Source: Streptomyces sp. NRRL WC-3549
Lineage (GTDB): Bacteria; Actinomycetota; Actinomycetes; Streptomycetales; Streptomycetaceae
Length of the DNA stretch: 5,114 nt
Assembly (NCBI RefSeq): GCF_000721935.1
Contig: NZ_KL585382.1
Span: 65,681 to 70,794, forward strand
Direction: 5' to 3'
This document shows positions 1-4,574 of the stretch, piece after piece (position 1 is the first letter of the stretch; each line of letters starts with the position of its first letter). The notes under the pieces are model-generated. The model had not been told where the DNA came from. It searched no databases and was given only the letters and a program-made list of their open reading frames with translations. The position numbers and the translations under genes were made by a program.

Positions 1-20
1 GGGCTCCCGCTAAGGAGCCC
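1..20 (+). promoter_or_regulatory. Hairpin 1 in the rplN leader
   Basis: The arms GGGCTCC (1-7) and GGAGCCC (14-20) are perfect reverse complements around a 6-nt loop, giving a 7-bp GC-rich stem. No T-run follows, so it does not look like a classical intrinsic terminator. In this operon order the gene upstream should be rpsQ. None of the three forward frames at the window start resembles the S17 C-terminus, so this is probably intercistronic RNA. A role in mRNA processing or stability is inference. Confidence 0.6.
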
Positions 21-37
21 CTGCCGGGAACCGGCAG
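21..37 (+). promoter_or_regulatory. Hairpin 2 in the rplN leader
   Basis: CTGCCGG (21-27) and CCGGCAG (31-37) pair perfectly across a GAA triloop. The stem directly abuts hairpin 1 and ends 6 nt before the rplN Shine-Dalgarno sequence AGGAG (44-48). The ribosome binding site itself stays unpaired. The arrangement could leave a protected 5' end after cleavage, but the sequence does not prove this. Confidence 0.6.
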
Positions 38-54
38 ACGATCAGGAGATAGAC

Positions 55-423
55 GTGATCCAGCAGGAGTCGCGACTGCGTGTCGCCGACAACACGGGTG
101 CGAAGGAAATTCTCACCATCCGTGTTCTCGGTGGCTCGGGTCGCCGCTACGCGGGCATCGGTGACGTCATCGTCGCCACCGTCAAGGACGCGATCCCCGG
201 TGGCAACGTGAAGAAGGGTGACGTCGTCAAGGCCGTCATCGTTCGCACCGTCAAGGAGCGTCGTCGTCAGGATGGCTCGTACATCCGCTTCGACGAGAAC
301 GCCGCTGTCATTCTCAAGAACGACGGCGACCCCCGCGGCACCCGCATCTTCGGCCCGGTGGGCCGAGAGCTGCGCGAGAAGAAGTTCATGAAGATCATCT
401 CGCTCGCGCCGGAGGTGCTGTAA
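55..423 (+). CDS. rplN: Large-subunit ribosomal protein uL14 (L14)
   Basis: The product has 122 residues, the usual bacterial L14 length, and is a 50S protein at the subunit interface that contributes an intersubunit bridge to 16S rRNA. The N-terminus carries the family pattern [16 protein letters not shown] (2-17). The conserved core around residues 36-64 runs [20 protein letters not shown]. The C-terminal block [20 protein letters not shown] (82-101) and the [16 protein letters not shown] end (107-122) are intact. The start is a GTG 6 nt after AGGAG (44-48). The upstream frame stays open to the window edge but has no L14-like residues. It is first in this window of a run continuing into rplX after 2 nt. 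The identification is secure. Confidence 0.98.
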   Translation: MIQQESRLRVADNTGAKEILTIRVLGGSGRRYAGIGDVIVATVKDAIPGGNVKKGDVVKAVIVRTVKERRRQDGSYIRFDENAAVILKNDGDPRGTRIFGPVGRELREKKFMKIISLAPEVL

Positions 424-425
424 GC

Positions 426-749
426 ATGAAGATCAAGAAGGGCGACCTGGTCCAGGTCATCACCGGTAAGGACAAGGGCAAGCAGGGCAAGGTCATCGTG
501 GCCTACCCCGCTCAGGACCGCGTCCTCGTCGAGGGTGTCAACCGGGTCAAGAAGCACACCAAGGCCGGTCAGACGGCTCGCGGCTCGCAGACCGGTGGCA
601 TCGTCACCACCGAGGCCCCGATTCACGTCAGCAACGTGCAGCTGGTCGTGGAGAAGGACGGCAACAAGGTCGTCACCCGCGTCGGCTACCGCTTCGACGA
701 CGAGGGCAAGAAGATCCGCGTTGCCAAGCGGACCGGTGAGGACATCTGA
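426..749 (+). CDS. rplX: Large-subunit ribosomal protein uL24 (L24)
   Basis: This 107-residue protein is an early 50S assembly protein that binds 23S rRNA near the peptide exit tunnel. A KOW motif lies at the N-terminus: KKGDLVQV (4-11) followed by [11 protein letters not shown] (13-23), with the typical glycine and basic residues. The second conserved block, [18 protein letters not shown] (57-74), is the L24 hallmark, and the tail is basic. The ATG has a strong Shine-Dalgarno GGAGGTG (411-417) placed inside the last codons of rplN, with an 8-nt spacer. Only 2 nt separate it from the rplN stop. Its TGA overlaps the rplE ATG by one base, so translation of rplX and rplE is probably coupled. Confidence 0.98.
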   Translation: MKIKKGDLVQVITGKDKGKQGKVIVAYPAQDRVLVEGVNRVKKHTKAGQTARGSQTGGIVTTEAPIHVSNVQLVVEKDGNKVVTRVGYRFDDEGKKIRVAKRTGEDI

Positions 750-1306
750 TGACTGCCACCACTGCGCCGCGTCTCAAGACGCGCTACCGCGAGGAAATCG
801 CCGGCAAGCTGCGTGAGGAGTTCTCGTACGAGAACGTCATGCAGGTTCCCGGTCTGGTCAAGATCGTGGTCAACATGGGTGTGGGCGACGCCGCCCGCGA
901 CTCCAAGCTGATCGACGGTGCCGTCAGGGACCTGACCACGATCACCGGTCAGAAGCCGGCCGTCACCAAGGCCCGCAAGTCGATCGCGCAGTTCAAGCTG
1001 CGCGAGGGGCAGCCGATCGGCTGCCACGTCACCCTCCGTGGTGACCGCATGTGGGAGTTCCTGGACCGTACGCTGTCGCTCGCGCTTCCGCGTATCCGTG
1101 ACTTCCGTGGCCTGTCGCCGAAGCAGTTCGACGGCCGTGGCAACTACACCTTCGGTCTCACGGAGCAGGTCATGTTCCACGAGATCGACCAGGACAAGAT
1201 CGACCGGGTCCGGGGCATGGACATCACCGTGGTCACCACGGCGACCAACGACGACGAGGGTCGTGCCCTCCTTCGTCACCTCGGCTTCCCGTTCAAGGAG
1301 AACTGA
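749..1306 (+). CDS. rplE: Large-subunit ribosomal protein uL5 (L5)
   Basis: The 185-residue protein binds 5S rRNA and helps form the central protuberance of the 50S subunit, where it contacts the 30S head and P-site tRNA. The family signature covering [17 protein letters not shown] (62-78) is present. So are [20 protein letters not shown] (29-48), the P-site loop region RIRDFRGL (115-122) and the end [12 protein letters not shown] (171-182). The N-terminus is a few residues longer than in E. coli L5, as usual in actinomycetes. The ATG sits in TGATG, overlapping the rplX stop, with GAGGA (738-742) as ribosome binding site 6 nt upstream. The E. coli S8 repressor site is at the start of rplE. 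The tight overlap here leaves no room for a comparable leader. Confidence 0.98.
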   Translation: MTATTAPRLKTRYREEIAGKLREEFSYENVMQVPGLVKIVVNMGVGDAARDSKLIDGAVRDLTTITGQKPAVTKARKSIAQFKLREGQPIGCHVTLRGDRMWEFLDRTLSLALPRIRDFRGLSPKQFDGRGNYTFGLTEQVMFHEIDQDKIDRVRGMDITVVTTATNDDEGRALLRHLGFPFKEN

Positions 1307-1308
1307 CC

Positions 1309-1494
1309 GTGGCGAAGAAGGCTCTGATCGCTAAGGCCGCCCGTAAGCCGAAGTTCGGCGTCCGCGGGTACACCCGCTGCCAGCGCTGCGGCCGGCCCCA
1401 CTCCGTCTACCGCAAGTTCGGCCTGTGCCGCGTGTGCCTTCGTGAGATGGCTCACCGTGGCGAGCTGCCGGGCGTGACCAAGAGCTCCTGGTAA
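1309..1494 (+). CDS. rpsZ: Small-subunit ribosomal protein uS14, short zinc-binding type
   Basis: The product is 61 residues, the length of the short C+ form of S14 (rpsN type Z), which sits in the 30S head next to S3 and S10. Four cysteines form two CxxC pairs, C24/C27 and C40/C43, that bind one zinc ion in this family. The flanking [20 protein letters not shown] (21-40) and the end [17 protein letters not shown] (45-61) match the family closely. The start is GTG, 8 nt after AAGGAG (1295-1300), which lies within the final rplE codons. It starts 2 nt after the rplE stop. Actinomycetes often encode a zinc-free S14 paralogue elsewhere under Zur control; none is in this window. The gene is also often annotated rpsN. 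Confidence 0.97.
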   Translation: MAKKALIAKAARKPKFGVRGYTRCQRCGRPHSVYRKFGLCRVCLREMAHRGELPGVTKSSW

Positions 1495-1498
1495 TTCT

Positions 1499-1522
1499 CC
1501 TCCGCCCGTTGGGCGTTGGAGG
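1499..1522 (+). promoter_or_regulatory. Stem-loop just after the rpsN stop codon
   Basis: CCTCC (1499-1503) pairs with GGAGG (1518-1522), and GCCC (1504-1507) pairs with GGGC (1511-1514) across a GTT triloop. Bases 1515-1517 are bulged on the 3' side. That gives 9 bp starting 4 nt after the stop codon. No T-tract follows, so efficient intrinsic termination is doubtful. Protection of the upstream mRNA 3' end or partial attenuation is possible. The 3' arm GGAGG resembles a Shine-Dalgarno site, but no start codon is at a usable distance. Confidence 0.5.
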
Positions 1523-1538
1523 TACCGGAAAGCTCTCG

Positions 1539-1619
1539 GTAAGTATCTGGTCGGCAGGAGCCCCGCTCTTCATGCCGTAGGCTTGAAGGGTTGGGCGCCT
1601 GCCGCCCTGACCGACTTAC
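1539..1619 (+). promoter_or_regulatory. Long imperfect 81-nt hairpin upstream of rpsH
   Basis: The segment folds by hand into one long stem-loop with about 31 base pairs. GTAAGT (1539-1544) pairs with ACTTAC (1614-1619). After short mismatched segments with TC/GA and GG/CC pairs, CGGCAGG (1552-1558) pairs with CCTGCCG (1598-1604). GCCC (1560-1563) pairs with GGGC (1593-1596), CTCTTCA (1566-1572) with TGAAGGG (1584-1590, one G-U), and GCC (1574-1576) with GGC (1580-1582), closed by a GTA triloop. Single mismatches and small internal loops interrupt the helix. No T-run follows. A double-stranded ribonuclease substrate or a protein-binding regulatory RNA are the leading ideas; I know of no named family for it. 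Confidence 0.6.
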
Positions 1620-1630
1620 TACGCCGTAGG
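1574..1630. repeat. 8-nt direct repeat GCCGTAGG (1574-1581 and 1623-1630)
   Basis: GCCGTAGG occurs twice, 49 nt apart. The first copy forms the tip of the long hairpin and the second lies 3 nt beyond its base. An 8-nt repeat in GC-rich DNA may be chance, but both copies occupy marked positions relative to the structure. Confidence 0.4.
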
Positions 1631-1666
1631 TCCCCGCACCGCACCCGTCCCGCCACTGAGCGGGGA
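1631..1666 (+). promoter_or_regulatory. Alternative stems in the proximal rpsH leader
   Basis: GCGGGGA (1660-1666) can pair perfectly with TCCCCGC (1631-1637), leaving a 22-nt loop. Its first five bases can instead pair with CCCGC (1649-1653) across a 6-nt loop. The two pairings exclude each other. Such an arrangement is compatible with a switch, but C-rich and G-rich tracts in high-GC DNA often produce it by chance. Confidence 0.35.
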
Positions 1667-1701
1667 GAGGGATGGCGCATACAGGAAACCCCGGCGAGAG
1701 A

Positions 1702-1712
1702 GGCCGAAGGCC
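1702..1712 (+). promoter_or_regulatory. Small hairpin overlapping the rpsH ribosome binding site
   Basis: GGCC (1702-1705) pairs with GGCC (1709-1712) around a GAA loop. The rpsH Shine-Dalgarno sequence GAAGG (1706-1710) occupies the loop and the start of the 3' arm, 7 nt before the ATG. The stem is only 4 bp, so partial masking of the site is possible but unproven. Confidence 0.4.
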
Positions 1713-1717
1713 AACTC

Positions 1718-2116
1718 ATGACCATGACTGATCCCATCGCAGACATGCTCACGCGTCTGCGCAACGCGAACTCGGCGTATCACGACGATGTTTCGATGCC
1801 GCACAGCAAGATCAAGTCGCACATCGCGGAGATCCTCCAGCAGGAGGGCTTCATCACCGGCTGGAAGGTCGAGGACGCCGAGGTCGGCAAGAACCTCGTC
1901 CTCGAGCTGAAGTTCGGCCCGAACCGCGAGCGTTCGATCGCCGGCATCAAGCGCATCTCGAAGCCGGGTCTGCGTGTCTACGCAAAGTCCACCAACCTGC
2001 CGAAGGTCCTCGGCGGCCTGGGCGTGGCGATCATCTCCACGTCCCACGGTCTCCTGACCGGCCAGCAGGCCAGCAAGAAGGGCGTAGGTGGGGAAGTCCT
2101 CGCCTACGTCTGGTAG
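1718..2116 (+). CDS. rpsH: Small-subunit ribosomal protein uS8 (S8)
   Basis: S8 binds 16S rRNA helix 21 early in 30S assembly, and in E. coli it also represses the spc operon. The product from this start is 132 residues, the family length. It begins [17 protein letters not shown], the conserved bacterial S8 N-terminus, and ends with the signature [19 protein letters not shown] (102-120) and GGEVLAYVW (124-132). The ATG at 1718 was chosen over the longer open frame from 1583 for three reasons. Homology begins at 1718, GAAGG (1706-1710) lies 7 nt upstream, and the extension has rare TTA (1616-1618) and CTA codons and no family resemblance. The gene follows the structured spacer and leads the second run of ribosomal genes. 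Confidence 0.97.
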   Translation: MTMTDPIADMLTRLRNANSAYHDDVSMPHSKIKSHIAEILQQEGFITGWKVEDAEVGKNLVLELKFGPNRERSIAGIKRISKPGLRVYAKSTNLPKVLGGLGVAIISTSHGLLTGQQASKKGVGGEVLAYVW

Positions 2117-2137
2117 TCGGGAACGGAGGAAAAGCTC

Positions 2138-2677
2138 ATGTCGCGAATCGGCAAGCTCCCCATCCAGGTTCCCGCCGGTGTGGACGTCACCATCGATGGC
2201 CGCACGGTCGCGGTGAAGGGCCCCAAGGGTTCCCTCACGCACACCGTCGCCGCGCCGATCGAGGTCACCAAGGGTGAGGACGGCGTGCTCAGCGTCACCC
2301 GCCCGAACGACGAGCGTCAGAACAAGGCCCTCCACGGCCTGTCCCGCACGCTGGTGGCGAACATGATCACCGGTGTGACCCAGGGATACAGCAAGGCGCT
2401 CGAGATCAGCGGTGTCGGTTACCGCGTCCAGGCGAAGGGCTCCAACCTGGAGTTCGCCCTGGGCTACAGCCACCCGGTCGTCATCGAGGCACCGGAAGGC
2501 ATCACCTTCAAGGTCGAGTCGCCCACGAAGCTCAGCGTCGAGGGCATCGACAAGCAGAAGGTCGGCGAGGTAGCCGCCAACATCCGCAAGCTGCGGAAGC
2601 CCGACCCGTACAAGGCCAAGGGCGTCAAGTACGCGGGCGAGGTCATCCGCCGCAAGGTCGGAAAGGCTGGTAAGTAG
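2138..2677 (+). CDS. rplF: Large-subunit ribosomal protein uL6 (L6)
   Basis: The 179-residue protein is a late-assembling 50S component near the factor-binding centre, built from two similar alpha/beta domains. The start [16 protein letters not shown] (2-17) is typical. The inter-domain region [20 protein letters not shown] (91-110) and the C-terminal signature PDPYKAKGV (155-163), followed by [16 protein letters not shown] (164-179), are complete. The length matches bacterial L6. The ATG is preceded by a strong GGAGGA (2125-2130) with a 7-nt spacer in a 21-nt gap after rpsH, so it probably has independent initiation within the same transcript. Nothing is unusual in composition or reading frame. 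Confidence 0.98.
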   Translation: MSRIGKLPIQVPAGVDVTIDGRTVAVKGPKGSLTHTVAAPIEVTKGEDGVLSVTRPNDERQNKALHGLSRTLVANMITGVTQGYSKALEISGVGYRVQAKGSNLEFALGYSHPVVIEAPEGITFKVESPTKLSVEGIDKQKVGEVAANIRKLRKPDPYKAKGVKYAGEVIRRKVGKAGK

Positions 2678-2679
2678 CC

Positions 2680-3063
2680 ATGGCATACGGTGTGAAGATC
2701 GCCAAGGGCGACGCGTACAAGCGCGCGGCTCTCAAGCGGCGCCACATCCGCGTCCGCAAGCACATCTCCGGTTCGCCGGAGCGTCCCCGCTTGGTCGTGA
2801 CGCGTTCCAACCGCCACATCGTCGCGCAGGTCATCGATGACGTCGCGGGCCACACGCTCGCGTCGGCGTCGACCCTGGACACGTCGATCCGTGGTGGCGA
2901 GGGTGACAAGAGCGCCCAGGCCAAGCAGGTCGGCGCCCTGGTCGCCGAGCGTGCCAAGGCTGCAGGCGTCGAGGCCGTCGTGTTTGACCGCGGTGGTAAC
3001 CAGTACGCCGGGCGGATTGCCGCTCTGGCTGACGCCGCCCGTGAAGCCGGGCTGAAGTTCTAG
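2680..3063 (+). CDS. rplR: Large-subunit ribosomal protein uL18 (L18)
   Basis: The 127-residue protein binds 5S rRNA together with L5 in the central protuberance of the 50S subunit. The basic N-terminal region [18 protein letters not shown] (14-31) leads into [20 protein letters not shown] (34-53). The C-terminal block [20 protein letters not shown] (100-119) ends in AREAGLKF, all characteristic. Its ATG comes only 2 nt after the rplF stop. The best Shine-Dalgarno candidate, GAAAGG (2661-2666), is weak and 13 nt from the start, so translation probably depends on ribosomes finishing rplF. The stop codon lies in the loop of a predicted hairpin (3045-3071). Confidence 0.98.
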   Translation: MAYGVKIAKGDAYKRAALKRRHIRVRKHISGSPERPRLVVTRSNRHIVAQVIDDVAGHTLASASTLDTSIRGGEGDKSAQAKQVGALVAERAKAAGVEAVVFDRGGNQYAGRIAALADAAREAGLKF

Positions 3064-3071
3064 CCCCGGTT
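3045..3071 (+). promoter_or_regulatory. Stem-loop spanning the rplR stop codon
   Basis: GGGCT (3049-3053) pairs with AGCCC (3062-3066) around an 8-nt loop. The stem extends by AGCC (3045-3048) pairing with GGTT (3068-3071), including one G-U, with C3067 bulged. The stem lies across the end of rplR and the start of the 46-nt gap before rpsE. The coding half is constrained by the conserved L18 C-terminus, so the complementarity may be partly accidental. No T-run follows. Confidence 0.4.
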
Positions 3072-3109
3072 CCTACGCACAGCGGACGTAACAGAGAGAG
3101 GTAAATCCA

Positions 3110-3712
3110 ATGGCTGGACCCCAGCGCCGCGGAAGCGGTGCCGGTGGCGGCGAGCGGCGGGACCGGAAGGGCCGTGACGGTGGCGCTGCCGCCGAGAAGA
3201 CCGCGTACGTCGAGCGTGTCGTCGCGATCAACCGCGTCGCCAAGGTAGTGAAGGGTGGTCGTCGCTTCAGCTTCACCGCGCTGGTCGTGGTGGGCGATGG
3301 TGACGGCACCGTGGGTGTCGGATACGGCAAGGCCAAGGAAGTTCCCGCGGCCATCGCCAAGGGCGTCGAAGAGGCCAAGAAGAGCTTCTTCAAGGTCCCG
3401 CGTATCCAGGGCACCATCCCTCACCCGATCCAGGGCGAGAAGGCTGCGGGCGTCGTCCTGCTGAAGCCTGCTTCCCCCGGTACCGGTGTGATCGCGGGTG
3501 GCCCGGTGCGCGCCGTCCTGGAGTGCGCCGGCGTCCACGACATCCTGTCGAAGTCGCTCGGTTCGTCGAACCCGATCAACATCGTGCACGCGACCGTGGC
3601 GGCCCTCCGGGGCCTGCAGCGTCCCGAGGAGATCGCGGCTCGCCGTGGTCTGCCCCTCGAGGACGTCGCCCCCGCGGCTCTGCTGCGTGCGCGTGCGGGA
3701 GCGGGTGCGTAA
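3110..3712 (+). CDS. rpsE: Small-subunit ribosomal protein uS5 (S5)
   Basis: S5 helps maintain decoding accuracy in the 30S body and forms part of the spectinomycin site. The 200-residue product is longer than the E. coli protein because of a Gly/Arg/Asp-rich low-complexity N-terminus (residues 1-28), as in actinomycetes. The double-stranded RNA-binding-like domain spans about 35-98 and includes [20 protein letters not shown] (41-60) and [15 protein letters not shown] (68-82). The C-terminal domain has [20 protein letters not shown] (119-138) and [11 protein letters not shown] (152-162). The KGGR loop (48-51), where spectinomycin-resistance changes are known in other bacteria, appears wild type. 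The ATG follows GAGAGG (3096-3101) by 8 nt. The TAA overlaps the rpmD ATG by one base. Confidence 0.98.
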   Translation: MAGPQRRGSGAGGGERRDRKGRDGGAAAEKTAYVERVVAINRVAKVVKGGRRFSFTALVVVGDGDGTVGVGYGKAKEVPAAIAKGVEEAKKSFFKVPRIQGTIPHPIQGEKAAGVVLLKPASPGTGVIAGGPVRAVLECAGVHDILSKSLGSSNPINIVHATVAALRGLQRPEEIAARRGLPLEDVAPAALLRARAGAGA

Positions 3713-3894
3713 TGGCTCGCCTCAAGATCACGCAGACGAAGTCGTACATCGGCAGCAAGCAGAACCACCGCGACACCCTGCGTTCGCTCGGGCTCAAGCG
3801 CCTGAACGACTCGGTTGTCAAGGAGGACCGCCCCGAGTTCCGCGGAATGGTGCACACCGTCCGCCACCTCGTGACGGTTGAGGAGGTTGACTGA
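3712..3894 (+). CDS. rpmD: Large-subunit ribosomal protein uL30 (L30)
   Basis: The product has 60 residues, the normal size for bacterial L30, a small alpha/beta 50S protein. The family pattern is present throughout: [20 protein letters not shown] (4-23), [12 protein letters not shown] (25-36) and the [16 protein letters not shown] end (43-58). The start is the ATG of a TAATG junction, overlapping the rpsE stop by one base. A frame running in from 3523 is open, but its extra residues are an out-of-frame reading of rpsE and show no L30 similarity. GGGAG (3697-3701) lies 10 nt before the ATG. Coupled translation with rpsE is likely. The short length makes it easy to miss in automated calls. Confidence 0.97.
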   Translation: MARLKITQTKSYIGSKQNHRDTLRSLGLKRLNDSVVKEDRPEFRGMVHTVRHLVTVEEVD

Positions 3895-3895
3895 C

Positions 3896-4351
3896 ATGGC
3901 GGAGAACAGCCCGCTGAAGGCCCACAACCTCCGGCCTGCCCCGGGCGCCAAGACCGCCAAGACCCGTGTGGGTCGTGGTGAGGCGTCCAAGGGTAAGACC
4001 GCAGGCCGTGGTACCAAGGGTACGAAGGCTCGTTACCAGGTTCCGGAGAGCTTCGAGGGTGGCCAGATGCCCCTCCACATGCGTCTCCCGAAGCTCAAGG
4101 GCTTCAAGAACCCGTTCCGCACGGAGTACCAGGTCGTGAACCTGGACAAGCTCGCGACGCTCTACCCCGAGGGTGGAGAGGTCACGGTGGCCGACCTGGT
4201 CGCCAAGGGCGCCGTGCGCAACAACCACCTCGTCAAGGTCCTCGGACAGGGCGAGATCTCCGTGGCGCTGCAGGTTTCGGTTGACGCCGTCTCCGGCTCC
4301 GCCAAGGAGAAGATCGCCGCCGCCGGCGGCACCGTCACCGAACTCGTCTGA
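3896..4351 (+). CDS. rplO: Large-subunit ribosomal protein uL15 (L15)
   Basis: The 151-residue product is an rRNA-binding 50S protein whose long basic, glycine-rich N-terminal extension threads into 23S rRNA. That extension is visible at about 10-57 and includes [19 protein letters not shown] (24-42) and [18 protein letters not shown] (53-70). The globular C-terminal part carries [18 protein letters not shown] (112-129) and the conserved [13 protein letters not shown] (135-147). The ATG starts 1 nt after the rpmD stop and 9 nt after a strong AGGAGG (3881-3886) inside rpmD. An upstream in-frame TTG at 3878 is rejected because the site and homology favour 3896. This is the last ribosomal protein gene before a strong stem-loop. 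Confidence 0.98.
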   Translation: MAENSPLKAHNLRPAPGAKTAKTRVGRGEASKGKTAGRGTKGTKARYQVPESFEGGQMPLHMRLPKLKGFKNPFRTEYQVVNLDKLATLYPEGGEVTVADLVAKGAVRNNHLVKVLGQGEISVALQVSVDAVSGSAKEKIAAAGGTVTELV

Positions 4352-4382
4352 GACAACTCGGACAAGCAGGTGGTCTGAACAT

Positions 4383-4422
4383 CCGACCGGGGATGCCTCT
4401 CATATGGGGCATCCCCGGTTGG
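4383..4422 (+). terminator. Strong stem-loop after rplO, probable transcription terminator
   Basis: ACCGGGGATGCC (4386-4397) pairs perfectly with GGCATCCCCGGT (4408-4419). A G-U pair and two G-C pairs (4383-4385 with 4420-4422) extend the stem to 15 bp around a 10-nt loop containing CATATG. It lies 31 nt after the rplO stop. The downstream TCGTTCCT is only slightly T-rich, which is common for actinomycete terminators but makes the strength uncertain. It plausibly ends or attenuates the ribosomal protein transcript before secY; an mRNA 3' stabiliser is the alternative. Confidence 0.7.
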
Positions 4423-4425
4423 TCG

Positions 4426-4455
4426 TTCCTAGGGGGGCATGTCCGCCGGTAAGGT
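4426..4455 (+). promoter_or_regulatory. Candidate secY promoter (weak)
   Basis: TAAGGT (4450-4455) fits the TANNNT -10 pattern of the principal actinomycete sigma factor. With an 18-nt spacer, the best -35 is TTCCTA (4426-4431), which matches TTGACA at only three of six positions. The place is suitable, directly after the probable terminator and about 120 nt before secY. I found no better pair in the gap, but the call remains speculative. Confidence 0.25.
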
Positions 4456-4481
4456 GGCGTGCACTGTAGCTGTGGTACGCC
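4456..4481 (+). promoter_or_regulatory. Stem-loop in the secY leader
   Basis: GGCGT (4456-4460) pairs with ACGCC (4477-4481), and CAC (4462-4464) pairs with GTG (4472-4474) over a 7-nt loop, with a small internal loop between. If transcription starts just after the candidate -10, only part of the stem would be in the RNA, so it matters mainly for read-through transcripts. The rest of the leader to 4574 shows only a 4-bp stem (4484-4487 with 4492-4495) and nothing else I can support. Confidence 0.3.
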
Positions 4482-4574
4482 TTGGGCAACCGCCCGGGGA
4501 CCTTTGGCTGTTACCTATTCGTCGATCCTCAAGACCGTCACCTCACGCTTTGCGCGGGGGTCGCAGGAGGCACC

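Larger units (their letters stand above)
1495..1717 (+). other. Structured gene-free spacer between rpsN and rpsH
   Basis: This 223-nt gap is the longest together with the rplO-secY gap and contrasts with the near-zero spacing of the genes before it. It carries no convincing ORF. One frame is open into rpsH from a TTG at 1583, but it lacks a Shine-Dalgarno site and includes rare TTA and CTA codons. An ATG at 1572 is followed at once by a stop. The spacer holds several predicted RNA stems (1499-1522, 1539-1619, alternatives at 1631-1666, 1702-1712) and an 8-nt direct repeat. I found no credible -35/-10 pair in it. The most likely role is an RNA element acting on the downstream rpsH group, but that is inference. 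Confidence 0.7.

Noticed and set aside
12..17. AAGGAG as a ribosome binding site for an upstream small ORF
   Set aside because: It lies in the 3' arm of hairpin 1, and no ATG, GTG or TTG follows at 5-12 nt.
1572..1580. Two-codon upstream ORF (ATG CCG TAG) in the rpsN-rpsH spacer
   Set aside because: No suitable ribosome binding site precedes it, and the bases lie inside the paired part of the long hairpin.
1578..1583. TAGGCT as a -10 element of an rpsH promoter
   Set aside because: The hexamer is acceptable, but the positions 16-18 nt upstream have no TTGACA-like sequence, and the bases are explained by the hairpin tip.
1583..1717. A 45-residue N-terminal extension of S8 from a TTG start at 1583
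   Set aside because: It would exceed the family length, shows no S8 similarity, has no Shine-Dalgarno site, contains rare TTA and CTA leucine codons, and covers part of the long hairpin. The ATG at 1718 begins the conserved [11 protein letters not shown] sequence.
1619..2686. A long open frame of 355 codons on the minus strand across rpsH and rplF
   Set aside because: It is the usual antisense shadow of high-GC coding sequence. It has no recognisable domain and lies opposite two well-supported ribosomal protein genes.
2831..3589. A 252-codon minus-strand open frame across rplR and rpsE
   Set aside because: Same cause: third-position GC bias removes stops from the opposite strand. Its composition is low-complexity and it matches no known family.
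3878..3895. TTG start at 3878 for L15
   Set aside because: The added six residues come from the end of rpmD, and the strong AGGAGG at 3881-3886 serves the ATG at 3896.
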